A stretch of 64,000 nt of DNA from positions 53,291,092-53,355,091 of the forward strand of contig QCXZ01000138.1 in assembly GCA_025024175.1 (NCBI GenBank). The letters are read 5' to 3'. This document shows positions 36,721 through 48,297 of the stretch, piece after piece. Below the pieces are notes generated by a model. That model did no database searches and had not been told where the DNA came from. It saw only the letters and a program-made list of their open reading frames with translations. The translations under genes were made by a program, and so were the position numbers. This DNA comes from Rhyzopertha dominica (taxonomy: Eukaryota; Arthropoda; Insecta; Coleoptera; Bostrichidae). The stretch's first letter is position 1, and each line of letters opens with the position of its first letter.

Positions 36721-39700
36721 CAGTATAAAGCCTAAGAATAAAATGAGACAAAAATATCTTGTAGTATTTTAATTAACAAAGTATGCTTCTTGTTCATACC
36801 AGGGAAAGTTAAATATTTACATCCCGTTTCCCGATAAAAATAACTGTACTTGAATGTCGGCATTTTCGTCCTGTAAACAAAATTGCACAGGTGTTCGAAC
36901 GAAATTTCGCTTGCGCCATTTCGCAAACATACGCTATTTCTACGTTACGACCATAAATAAACAGTACTCGATGAAAAATGTCTTTAAACAAATAACCGGC
37001 ACATTAAACAAGGTAAACAGAATAAGCCCGTTGCATAAACATTATTCTGAGCAAGTGCAAACTTACCGAAGTCTAATAACACGCACGGTGTTTGCAAAAT
37101 GACTGCCTAACCATGTTTTAAATTAGTAAATTTTAATTATAATTTTGTTCCAAATATTTATATCAAATTCACATCTCAACTCTAATNTATTTTATTTAAA
37201 AATTCCGANNTTTTTAGTGTTCTGAAAATGACAAACGTCAATACGACTCCCAAAGTTTGAATCTATATCAACTTTTTAAGCCGATGTAGGATTAAAGATA
37301 CTTTTCACTGTCTTTTCAGTACCTCCAGATCTCTTCAGGTGTTCAAACGCCAATTTTGAATAGTCTTATACGCCTGATCTATCAGGTTTCAAACAAATGT
37401 ATTAAGTGTGTAATTACATCGAACAAAACATTATGTTTCATTTGGTTTTAATTTGATTAACTCTCTTGTGCTTATTATTACATTGTTACATATTCAACAA
37501 AATGTCCGGTTTTTATTTTAATACTCTGTAGCAGATACACAAAGATATATGCCAACAATTGCAATTTAGAATAAATAAAAGGCAACGTATTATTGCTTGA
37601 TATACTAAGGAAGTAAAAATGGAACTAAAGTAGCTTCTATTGCAAAAGGATTATGAATCAAACTCTATTATAAGATACATATTTTGGTCATTTTGCCCAG
37701 GAAGACTATAATAACAGCTAAATAAAAGTAAGCCGTTTTAGGAAAATAAAAGAAAATTGATTGTTTTAAGATGCGATGCTTTAAAAGGATCACCTAGTAT
37801 ATTGATCGTCACGCAGACAAAATTGGACAAACAGTATTTTCTATTGTACTAGAAGCACCAAGGAAATACACTATACGCATTGAAACGAGAAGAATGTTTA
37901 ACGTTACTTGGATTACGGAAATGTCAACATGTTTCTACGTCTTTGTTTTATTACCTAGAATTACAGTTTTCAAAATCATTTCAAGGTTTTCCTGCATATA
38001 CCTATCTGTTGCAGCATAACTCAGTTGACCATGGAAAAGGTTTGTGGGCGTTTAACTTGATTGACATTAATCAGGGACGTTTTTACATACTTTTATCAGA
38101 AAAAAAAAAAACGGTTAGCGTTAACTTTGAACCTAATTCATACTGTTATGGAGTGTATCTAACAAGACAATGGAAACTGTAGTAAATGACAGTATGCAGT
38201 ATATCCTAATCGTATGAAATGATTCCTGTAAAATGCTCAATCACTATTTCACAGCTTGTTACAAACACTTCAGTTATATTACCACTTCTATATTTAGTGT
38301 AGACTTTGCATAACTTTATAGCTTGTTTATTGATGATTATTAAGTCCATATTTATAATAGATAATTACGTCCCTTTTTGCCTGACGTAACCCTTGACAAT
38401 GATATTATAATCGTAAGAATTATAGATCAGCGGAAACAGGCAAATAATTCCATTTGAGAATATTTTAGTTTGAGTGGTATGCCAACTTTCACAACCTTCC
38501 AATATTTATTTTCTAAGACACCTCTATAGCTAAAGGTTTTAGTTCGTCACCCTGTATAGGTACTAGAAAACTCTAGGCACGATTATTGCTACAATTTCAG
38601 GACTAAAAAGAAGAATATTTAGAACAGTATAGTACTGAATTTCTAATGTAATTTGACAAGCTAGTTGTCGAAAAGATTTCGAAAAACTTAGTGAAGGTGT
38701 TTTCTATTTGTAGCAGCGATAGGTTCTTTTTAAACAGAAATGATCTTGCAGATAAATTGCGCCTTAAAAACATTCATAGCACACTCCAAATGCCCAAAGA
38801 TCAAGGTAGCTGGCTGCATCTTACTGTTCAAATATCTCGTATTATCTACTAATTACATAGTTGCATAAGGATATGATAACCACCTTAGCTCGTATACAAC
38901 CTTGAGTTAGGCCAACTGAGAGACTTTCTTAATAGCATCGAACTTTTTACAATTGGTTCCAAAGCAGAAGTTCCAGTTTTTGTGCATAGTTGGATAGCTA
39001 CGTATAGGNCTTGTTCGAAGGAATCGCACTTAATATTAGCATCAGCATTTCCAGGATGGTTTACTAGATAATCAAGCTTGTTTCAAGAAATCATCACAGT
39101 TTACTCTTGATTTACTCTAATATTTTGTTTATTACCATTCTGTAGTATGCACTACGTGGTCTGCAATGACATTCTTCCCCACGAATCGTATATTAAAATT
39201 ATGTTTAGTGTTTAATGTAGGTAATCAGATGCAAAATTTATGGGAAGAGTATTCCACTATTCTGCTCAGGATCTAAGCTGCAAAACATTCGATAACTGAC
39301 CTGATTGAGACCAGCACTCAGTGCATTCCTGACACAGCATGGACCAGTCGAACTCAAGATCGTGGAAGCTGGCCATGACCACCGAAAAATGGCCACATCA
39401 GTTCAAAAACAGTCCACTGCACTCGCGCCCTTTTGCACACATGTTTCACCGAAGAGCCGACCTGTCTACCTGTCTTACCTGTTCGACCGCACGCGTTCTG
39501 AACACGATGAAAAAAAAGATCGCTCCTCTTCTTCGGGAGGAGGGACTTTCCCCCTTTTTGCCTCTTGCAACGTATGTGTTGACTATTTTACTTTCGATAT
39601 TACACCTTGCATTCTTCTTGAACACTCCCATTGACCTTAGCCGGTCCGGCCCGTTATTATTGGTAGAAGATATGTATAGTGTTACATACCTGGAATATTT

Positions 39701-40520
39701 TTATTCGGTTATTCGCAGGTGATACGATATGCCTGCGACCGGTACTGTAACGGGTTAGAAATACCTGCCCACTTAAAAAAATGTTGTGTCAGCGAGATTG
39801 TGCGTAATTGGATTAAGTGGGCTCCAATGATACGCTTTTATTTGCGATTTACTTGAGTAGAAGTAACTGGGGGTTCATTAAAGAAAATGCCCTAGTGCGC
39901 TGCGTAATTTTAGAACAATTGATTTGCATGTCTTTGATAGTCAAAACTGCGACAGCGTACTGCCAAAGTATGCTAAAGCCTAACCACCATTACCTGAATT
40001 GATTGGACTTGGAGCCTTTAAAACAAACATCATGATCATCATCTGTATTCCCCTTCATTATTATTACACTTAGAAGTCTTACTTCACTAGCTTCACTTGT
40101 AGCTTATCATCATGAACTTGTTCTATGAAAGATGTAAGGGTTTTGTTTTAATATCGTTTAGTGTTATTGAAAACCAAGTACAACTTCACATAATCTTGAT
40201 GAGAAGACACTTTAATATCAAGGAATATTATTGCTGATAGCTGCCCAGATTCCTATTTTCTCTGGGTGGAGAGATTCTTCCACAATTGCACANGGATTCT
40301 TTGTTGCCCAAATTCTCATATTTTGTAAGTTTGTTTAGCCAGACAGGCAATGTTATTCAAATACCAGAATTGTTCGTTTCCATGTCTCATATTTATTGAC
40401 ACATCTTTCATAAAAATTAAGCTCAAAGTATTTATATATTTGTTATGTATTTGTATCTTCCACCAAGACCTCCCAAATGTTGAGTATGGACTTTGAATCT
40501 TCATCTCTGCTTGATTGTTT
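36721..40520. other. intergenic DNA, nothing firm
   Basis: No gene recognised. A 100-codon plus-strand frame (37,880-38,182) has no known motif. A TCACCCTGTATA repeat-end motif sits at 38,547-38,558. A GC-richer island at about 39,300-39,660 has overlapping open frames of 109 and 127 codons on the plus strand and one on the minus strand, none of a known family. Confidence 0.35.
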
Positions 40521-40525
40521 GTATT

Positions 40526-40660
40526 CTAGTATCTTTCTTCTAATGCTTGGTGATTTTAATGTTTCTAAGTATATAAGCCGTCCTCCAGTTAGCAGAAGGG
40601 CTCATCTTTTACATAGCTTCGCATATATTTTAAATTTGACACAGTAAAATCGCCCTAGGA
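40526..40660 (+). mobile_element. LINE endonuclease remnant
   Basis: The plus strand reads SSIFLLMLGDFNVSKYISRP, then RRAHLLHSFAYILNLTQ and a stop. LGDFN with the following L--F--ILNLTQ pattern matches CR1/jockey-type endonucleases. No other domain is preserved nearby. A GACACCCTGTATA motif follows at 40,869-40,881. Confidence 0.55.
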
Positions 40661-41437
40661 TCGCTTTCAAAATAATTTAAAGCTTTTTCCAAATTAAAGT
40701 TACTTAAGTAATAGCGATGCTTAAGCTACAATCTTTAAATTGAAGTCACTTATGTACCCTGCAAACATATCATTACGAGTACATGCCAAGTATAACAAAA
40801 GTTTTCAAAATAGTTTTTCCAAGAAATAAAAACAGTAACTACTGCCAACTGGCTTTATGACTAATATTGACACCCTGTATAAGTAACAGTGATAAGGATG
40901 CTATTGATATTGTTTTACAATATGTTGATGAAAATATCAATTCGTAATAATACAATTAAAAATTTAGTACCTATACGAAGAAACATTGAATTAGTTTTTC
41001 GCACGTCTTATGCTTTTACGAACGACGTTCAAGGAAACAAATATAAACGTACTACCAATGTTACACCGTTATAGGGTAACATTTCACTGAACACTTTCCT
41101 CATTTCTTCCTAAATCAAATTACAGAAGACTGGTATTAGTATTACGTAATATTAACTAGCATTTGTGTTGTAAATTAAAGGTAATCAATTGTTCGACTTC
41201 TGTTAGCTTTCTAAATGTGTTCGCTCGTAGTACTCTTTAGAATTCATAGAATTGTGACACAACACGTTTGAAAAAGTATGCGTAAATTCTAATAAGGTAC
41301 ATGCTACAACCAGAGGGCATTCTGCAGTTTATAGTGTTTAACGTTACAAAAAAGAATAGTTTGTTTATTATACCTACATTAAATTTTCTGGTGATCCAGC
41401 AAGACATTATTTGACATTATCAGTAACGTATTGACTG
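40661..41437. other. AT-rich intergenic DNA, nothing recognised
   Basis: No gene was seen; the only feature noted is the repeat-end motif at 40,869-40,881. Confidence 0.35.
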
Positions 41438-42118
41438 TTTTTTAATAGGGGGTAACTTTAAATGGAAAGGTGCTTTTCACATTGCAAATCCCCAGGAAAA
41501 ACCTTTTTAATAGGAAAACATAATTAAGTGTTTTTCAACAAATTGAAAAAATACTCTAATAATAAACATTTTTCTTATTTTGTATTAATAGTTTTTCAAA
41601 ATTACAGCCATTTTGCTATCAACATTTATTGACCATATACTTGAACGAATTTCTTAAGCTACAGGCCGATTCTCCTTCTTGTATTCGGCTATACTTAGGG
41701 CTGCCATGACTTTCTTTAACAAAACCCCATAAGAAAAAGTCAAGAGGAGTTATGTAGTGTATTATTTTCAGTAATCAATCGCTGAAACCCTCTAGAATTA
41801 ATATCAAGCTTGACAGGTACTATATACCCAAAACTCCCACTACCATATCTTCCTTTGTTTTGATTCTTCTTCGCTTAGGCCTTTTTATGAAAGTTAGTCA
41901 GTCCGGCAACTCCTAGTTTCTAACCTTTTGGGCACACAACTGCAGTAACTTTAACTTATAAAAAAGCAGTAAGAAATTGATTTAGAATATTCGGAGCAAA
42001 CCGTCGTCATTTTTTCAAATTGTAGTGACATTGATCGATATTAACATTAAATTATATCTTATTTAGTAAAAGTATGCCTTTCCACTCAACATTTGAAAGT
42101 TACTCCCATTCCTAAAAG
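41438..42118 (-). mobile_element. decayed mariner-type DNA transposon with TIRs
   Basis: The two ends form imperfect inverted repeats. The left end from 41,438 contains AGGGGGTAACTTTAAATG and then GGAAAGG. The reverse complement of the right end, from 42,118, contains ATGGGAGTAACTTTCAAATG and then GGAAAGG. Between them the minus strand at about 41,750-41,700 reads ITPLDFFLWGFVKES, matching the DLTPLDFFLWG--K block of IS630/Tc1/mariner-type transposases, and near 41,610 NGCNFEKLL resembles the GxHFEHLL C-terminus of such proteins. Only the C-terminal part survives and frames are broken. The 681-bp length is far below an intact element. Confidence 0.65.
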
Positions 42119-42518
42119 AGGGAAACGTTAAGAGATTATGTATACTATCAATCAGCATTCCATATCTAAACAAGCACTATTATGCATGTTTTACATTAAT
42201 TAGTATCAGCTTCTTTTCATGCATTACTATCACCAATTCTTGTTTATGATAGATCATTTATTTGTACAAGTAGGGCATTTTTTACACACATTATTTTAGC
42301 TTAAAATAGAGAAGAGAAACCGGCCCAATATAACTCGTCTAAATAATGTCAGGTTAGAGGTAGTTACTCATAAAATATGTTATGTTCCTGCCAGACATCT
42401 AGAATTTGTAGTGTACCTGGTACTGTTAACGAATTTGCTTTTAATTTTTGATACCTACCTGTATATCTTTAAAAGTATTGAATTTCAAGGCGAAATCTGG
42501 CAACGTGTCAGGTGAGGT
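42119..42518. other. intergenic DNA upstream of DDOST
   Basis: No feature recognised. Confidence 0.35.
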
Positions 42519-42594
42519 GTCAACGTCAACCGTCAACACTCATCTGTCAACAGCAGTTGTGCAGTGTACGTGTCCGTTTTAGTTGTATTCCACA
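42519..42594 (+). promoter_or_regulatory. DDOST proximal 5' region with GTCAAC repeats
   Basis: Four copies of GTCAAC occur in 33 bp (42,519, 42,525, 42,532, 42,546) immediately upstream of the DDOST start codon. They could lie in the core promoter or the 5' UTR; no TATA box is evident. The regulatory role is an inference from position and repetition. Confidence 0.35.
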
Positions 42595-44182
42595 ATGAAA
42601 ATCGCCGTATTCGTGTTTATTTTTGTGCTAGTCGGTGTTAATTGTGCAGGAAATACATTAGTACTCTTGGATAATTTACTCATACGAGAGACCCATTCAA
42701 TTTTCTTCAAATCTCTGCAAGGTAATTGTCATATAGGTTATGTACCGGCGAAAACACACATCGCCCCTTGGTTTTTTTTAGATCGTGGATACTCTTTAAC
42801 GTTCAAAGTTGCTGACGATGCCTCCTTGATATTGTCCAAATATGGAGAGTACCTTTACGAAAACTTGATCATCTTCGCACCATCGGTAGAGGAATTTGGT
42901 GGTAGCCTCAACGTAGAAACCATAACGCAGTTTATCGATGAAGGAGGCAATGTATTGGTGGCAGGCAGCAGCGTAACCGGTGATGTACTGCGTGAGCTGG
43001 CCTCGGAATGTGGTTTCGAGGTGGACGAAGAGGGTGCGTTTGTAATTGATCACTTGAATTACGATGTGAGCGACGAAGGGCAGCACACGAAAATCGTGGC
43101 TTCTCCAGAGAATCTGATCGATGCACCGATTATTGTCGGTCCCAAGAAGGGGCTGCATCCCCTTTTGTATCAAGGAACGGGTATTTTGGCCGATCCCGAG
43201 AATCCGTTGGTTTTGAAGCTTTTAACGGCTGATAGCACTGCTTATAGTTATATTCCTGATCAGCCTATCAAAGAGGTATGTAAGATGAGTATTGCTGTGG
43301 TTTTTAGTTGAATTATTTGTTTGTTTCAGTATCCACATGCTGTTGGTAAAAATACTATTTTAATCGCTGGTTTGCAAGCTAGAAATAATGCTAGGGTTGT
43401 GTTTAGTGGTTCTTTGTCGTTCTTCTCTGATGAATTCTTAACTTCCACTGTGCAGAAGGTCCAAAAGGTCAGTGTTTGACAGTTTTGTTATTACGAACTT
43501 TATTATTAATTTGTTTTTAAATGTTTTAGGGTGGGGAACTTAGCAAGACAAGCAATCAAGATGTAGCTATTGCTATCACTCAGTGGGTATTTAAAGAGCA
43601 TGGTGAATTAAGGGTACGTTCTGTCAAACATCATAAAGCTGGAGAAAGTGCACCGCCTGCATCATATACGATAATGGAGGATGTGGTGAGTTGCTGATAA
43701 AAAATACACTAACAAAACTTTTAAATAACAAAGTAAAGAGACAATTATTTAGGGCACTTTTCATCTAGTCACTTCTGACTTTCAATTCACAGGTGTACAC
43801 CATCGAAATTGAAATCTTCGAAGGCGACCAGTGGAAGCCTTTCCAAGCCAACGACATCCAACTGGAGTTCGTTAGAATCGATCCGTTTGTCCGGACGACT
43901 TTGCAGCACAAGTCCAACGGCATCTACGAAGCTCACTTTAAGATCCCGGACGTTTACGGAGTCTATCAGTTCAAAGTGGACTATGATCGCATCGGATACA
44001 CACACCTTTATAGCACGACACAGGTCTCCGTCAGACCACTTCAGCACACGCAATACGAGAGGTTCATTCCCAGTGCCTATCCGTATTATGTCAGTGCGTT
44101 CTCCATGATGGTCGGGGTGTTCTTGTTTTCGTTTGTTTTCCTGCATTATAAGGAGGAAGGTCCGAAAACAAAGAGAGAATAA
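42595..44182 (+). CDS. DDOST: OST48/DDOST, oligosaccharyltransferase 48 kDa subunit
   Basis: Non-catalytic subunit of the ER oligosaccharyltransferase, which transfers the dolichol-linked glycan to Asn of nascent proteins. Five exons give 434 residues: 42,595-42,721, 42,782-43,275, 43,330-43,467, 43,530-43,685 and 43,793-44,182; all junctions are GT-AG and keep frame. The start is the ATG at 42,595, which opens an 18-residue signal peptide ([18 protein letters not shown]). Conserved blocks follow: [35 protein letters not shown], then a long lumenal part with [14 protein letters not shown] and [15 protein letters not shown], ending in [16 protein letters not shown] and one C-terminal membrane helix ([19 protein letters not shown]) with a short basic cytosolic tail. 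Length and order match the animal orthologue throughout. The first intron is only 60 nt and stopless, so the genomic frame reads through it. AATAAA lies at 44,213. Confidence 0.96.
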
Positions 44183-44201
44183 AAAAGTTATTGATTTTTT
44201 G

Positions 44202-44218
44202 TTTATTAATTCAATAAA
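44202..44218. terminator. overlapping opposed poly(A) signals
   Basis: AATAAA for the plus-strand DDOST is at 44,213-44,218. On the minus strand AATAAA for PRPF31 is at 44,207-44,202, i.e. downstream of its stop at 44,236. Each cleavage site should therefore fall inside or next to the other gene's 3' UTR, giving antisense-overlapping 3' ends. Confidence 0.6.
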
Positions 44219-44235
44219 ATACATTAAGAAAGGAA

Positions 44236-46413
44236 TTATGTGGTAGTTTTTTCTAGCTTCAGGAATCCCGATGTGCTGGAGAAGTATTTGGCTGATTCGT
44301 TCCCCTTGACTTCTGCTGCTTGGGGATTTACTATTTCTAGACCCTGCAAGGGGGAAATTTTTTTATGAGAACAGGTTTAATAAAGCAGTGATTTGATTTT
44401 GAAGTAGAAAATGCCCACCCTGAAGGCTGGACATAGTAACCAATTACTGTTGTCTTTTCTAGATAAAAAAATGTTCTAGTAAAGCACAAGTTTTCAAATC
44501 AATACATTTTCCTACATAATAAATTACCCTGTCACTGAATTACAAATTACTATTATTCCGAGTTAATCAATATATACAGATACAAAATAAAATATTTACT
44601 AGTATCTTCACTTTTTTTAATTTACAACTATACACTTGATGACACTACACATCTTAAATGAAGATGGTTTTTTTTTAAAAAGCTTCATATTTTTGTCATT
44701 CTAGTAAAAATTAAAAGAGCTGACAAATTTTGCAATATACAGTTTGAATTATTTCTATTGTAATCTAAAATATATTGTCTGATATACAAGTCAGTACTTT
44801 CTAATGCTGCTCCCCGATAACAACATACAAAATTTGATTGTGATTATGAATTTATTTACCTGTAATGGTGTAAACGCCACACTTGATGCTGTACCAGATA
44901 CGTGTTTCTTAACTGTCGTGCTACCACCCCACACATGCTGCTGTTTCTGCAGATTCTTCTGTAGAGTTTTCGAGATCCTGACTTTGGTTTTTTCATCCAC
45001 TTGAGGCAGACGTATCCTGCCCGTTCCCGCTTTTCCTATAGTTCCCCTGGTATAACCCAGGTCTTCCTGGTATGCGTCATCCTCAATCTAAAATTGAAAA
45101 ACATACCCAACTTTAGTATCTATCTATTCTTTTGTTGCAGGTGGTAAGTGATTCAATAATTTTTAGAGTTTCATTGATAGGTGAGTAGCAGATATTACAT
45201 TAAAATTTCAGCTTAATCTGAACAAAAGCATATTACATGAAAAATGAGTACTTACATCAGCAAAGTTCATCCTGTTGGCATGTTTCCTAAATTCCGTAAT
45301 CGCGTATCTCTCCTTCATTTTTCTAACTCTTTTCCCACCTCGTTTCTTCCTACTGGTCTCTATCGGTTTCGGTAAAGGTTTCACAAACTTAACGGGTGGG
45401 GGTTCTTGCAATTTATCGAGTTTCTTCTCGATCTCATCCCGTAGCATTCGTCCAATGTGACCGTCCTGACTTTCGTGGCATGCATCCACCCTCGCACCCA
45501 AAGTACACTTAGTCGCCACCAATCTGGCTGCCTTTCGCCTCAGATCGGGAGGCGTGTTCTGAACTATGTCGGAATAATATACGAAGCCAGTATGGGGTAG
45601 CATGGTGACTTGAGAAAAGCCGGAAAGTGTCTTTTTTTGTTGACCGAGCAATAAAACATTGCATGCGGGGATTTTTGAAAGTTTTGTTAGGCCGCCGGCA
45701 ACACCCATCATTTTTGCTGCGATTGATGCTCCTACAATTGCAGAGATGTTTGGGGCAATGAATGCCATGCGACTCTCTACGTATTCGTAGATTTTGAGTT
45801 TAAAATTGTTAAGTTCGATTGCCATATCGCAGGCTTCGTTAATTTGTTGCTTTTCTGAGTCGGTCAAAAGCGTACCTTGTGTTGTGGAAGCGGTTACGGA
45901 AACAACCATTATAGTAGCTTGCGTCAAGAATTGTTGCAGGGTTTCATTGTTTTTTGCCTGATCTAAATCGTTACCCAGTTCTTTAACTGTCATTACATAC
46001 TCCAGAGGACCAACAACTAAAGAATCCAATTCCGGGAACCTCTTCTGATACTTGTCCTTAACGAATTTGTGTATTGTACTAACCTCGTTGTCAATATCAG
46101 CGGCAATATTGTTCGCTTCAACGATTAATTGATATTCCGGGTCCGTCTCCACCGGCCCAATAATATCTGAATTCTTACGTGACTTCATGCTGTACTCTTT
46201 CACTTGTGCCATTATGCTCGCCAATTTTTCAGAGTCACGCAGTTTACACAGCTCGCGTACAGAATTGATTTGTGTGGTGTCTTGTTCCATCGGTATATCT
46301 TTTATATCGGGTTTCTCTTCTTTAATTTCGCCCTCGGCAGTATCCATAGCATCTTCCAAGTCATCTTGGTCGTTTTCTTCAAGATCTGCGAGCAATTCGT
46401 CGGCTAAAGACAT
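44236..46413 (-). CDS. PRPF31: PRPF31 / Prp31, U4/U6 snRNP splicing factor
   Basis: Binds the U4 snRNA-15.5K complex through its Nop domain and bridges U4/U6 to U5 in the tri-snRNP; nuclear. Three exons read on the minus strand: 46,413-45,256, 45,087-44,860 and 44,343-44,236, giving 497 residues, close to the human 499. The start ATG opens MSLADELLADLEEND, an acidic N-terminus. A coiled-coil region is followed by the Nop domain (about residues 215-330; ISAIVGASIAAKMMGVAGGL, then SKIPACNVLLLGQQKK, HTGFVYYSDIVQ and DLRRKAARLVATKCTLGARV). A basic nuclear-targeting stretch (RKKRGGKRVRKMKERYA) comes next, and the C-terminal part follows: MNFADIEDDAYQEDLGYTRG, RISKTLQKNLQKQ, SGTASSVAFTPLQGLEIVNP and KYFSSTSGFLK. 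Convergent with DDOST; 53 bp separate the stop codons. The first exon is unusually long (1,158 bp). Confidence 0.96.
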
Positions 46414-46842
46414 TTTTCTAGCTTGAAAGAAAAGACAAAGCGAAAGAATGAAACTCCAAAGCTCGAGGTTATGTTTACATTCACAGTTGTCAATGGTTAC
46501 TTGTCAAATTACCGACCGAGCAAACTGTTTTATCATTGGTATTTAGCAAAATTTTTGGATTTTATTAATATAAACGCACAGAATTTACTGAAAGGTTTTA
46601 TTTACTTAAGAACATAGCGAAACGCATAATTTTGGTTAAATTATGAATGTCGTAGCATCAGAGTCTATTTAAAAATTACTTTTTAGTTTATGTCGGTAAG
46701 GTAGGTTCCTTATCTAGGTATACCTACATAGCGCTAAAATTACAAAAATCACAAATTTACCATGCAAAATTTACTGTGCTTTAATTCAACGCTTAAACTA
46801 ATGTATTATAACATGAACTTTATATAAATATCGCGTAACAAA
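46414..46842. other. spacer between PRPF31 and the ester hydrolase gene
   Basis: AT-rich; it should hold the PRPF31 promoter and 5' UTR at its left end and the 3' UTR of the downstream-oriented minus-strand neighbour at its right end. No motif stands out. Confidence 0.4.
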
Positions 46843-48297
46843 TCAATCTCTGCCGATTTTATGAGTATTACTGGGTCTATCAATTCTATAAATTTCTTCC
46901 CCAACATTGAAGTATCCCAAATATTCGACGACATCGGGTGTGGTGTCAATATGGTAGTGTCCAGCTTCACCATGATGACTAAAGCTGTGAAAATGTTGCA
47001 CTCTCAAATCTAAATCCTAAACAAATTCGTTTATCAGTTATCAAATATAGTTTAGTTCAATCAAACATACGTCTTCATGAGTTGCAAGAGTACCAACAGC
47101 AATTAGTGGTGCAGACATATTGTAAAATTTCAACCAGTTATTTAGTTCTTCCTCGGTGTTTAAAGGAGTAGAGGAAAAATCAGGCATGACGTGTTGCTTT
47201 GCTTTGCCTTCTTGCAAGACAAACACCCCACCCAGACCTAAATTGAGACGTTAATTTTAATTATAACTATTTTTACGTGATTAGTACCAACTAGTTTTTC
47301 CTTGTAATGATTAGCTAAAGCCTTCCTTATGCTGGCGATGAAATCGTCAGCACCTATTCGTTTTTTCGCGTGAACTTTTACAACTTTGCCCGAAATACCC
47401 TGAGAAAAAAACAAATTTGCCAAAAGGGCAAAACGACTTTCAGTATTCGGTAAGAGTTCCTGTATGGGAGATCCATCAACCAAATTAACTTTTGAAATCC
47501 GCGTATGCTGGTCGACAAGGTCACCGGAAACATTAACGTTGAATATTCCCTAGAATAAACATCCGCTAGTCAAAAGTACTACAAATTAGGAGCGCTAAAT
47601 TTGAATTCCAACCTCGCAGTTGACCTTTGCGTAAGGATGTGGACCAGCACCAGCGCCAATTATGAAAGCCTGTTCCATGTTTACCAATTTCGTAATGTCC
47701 TTTAAGTCGTACACTTTATCTCTTTGTACTGTGGGTAAAAGGAATGGAGGTCCGCCGATTTCCACTAATTTTGTGTTGCCTCCGAGGCCTACAAATTTCG
47801 TAATTAAATATCAACATGTCTTTAATAAATCTTTTAATACCTTTGCTGGCTAGCGTAAAAGGTTTTTGTGTTAAATCTGGACAGTCAACGACTTCAGCGG
47901 TGGCATTTTCGAAATTGCTTATAAGTCCTTCGTTTAGAACTAAAATTAGAGAATAACTTCACCGAGAAGAATTATTTTATTTGCAGTTTGTAACTTACCT
48001 TTGGCGATTTCCTCCAAAGGTGGGATAAATAGCGGTTTGCTTTCCAAAGGTAGACTTTTCGCGTCGAGCGCCATTCTCCTAGCAAAAGATAAAAATGAGC
48101 GACTAGCAAAACACACCTTTGAACACCTTATCTATTTGGTATCTTAGTTTCGTTAGGAGTGACCGCAAATTAGATTTTTGTTAAGTGCACTTGACTCAAA
48201 CATATACCTACGTCAGATATACTTATTGTAATAGTTTTTACCTTGCGATAAACTTGACTAGGAGCACTAGCACTATTGCGTTGTTAAAATAATGCAT
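46843..48297 (-). CDS. C11orf54-like zinc ester hydrolase (DUF1907)
   Basis: Orthologue of human C11orf54, a zinc-dependent protein with esterase activity and a DUF1907 fold; the physiological substrate is uncertain. Exons on the minus strand: 48,074-47,999, 47,939-47,841, 47,788-47,613, 47,549-47,288, 47,237-47,071 and 47,016-46,843, giving 317 residues (human 315) from the ATG at 48,074. Conserved blocks: KPLFIPPLEEIA, LGGNTKLVEIGGPPFLLPT, QAFIIGAGAGPHPYA, SGKVVKVHAKKRIGADDF, KQHVMPDFSSTPLNTEEELN and the end DTTPDVVEYLGYF, then THKIGRD. The zinc ligands are present as His-x-His followed by a third His ten residues later (VQHFHSFSHHGEAGHYH). An extra upstream exon, 48,297-48,242, spliced to 48,078, would add in frame 20 residues beginning MHYFNNAIVLVLLVKFIA, a hydrophobic leader; the long form would be 337 residues. 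Which start is used cannot be settled here. Confidence 0.92.

Noticed and set aside
42796..43173. 125-codon minus-strand open frame inside DDOST exon 2
   Set aside because: It is the antisense shadow of a strongly conserved DDOST exon and has no family resemblance of its own.
43787..44224. 145-codon minus-strand open frame over the last DDOST exon
   Set aside because: Antisense shadow of the conserved C-terminal exon.
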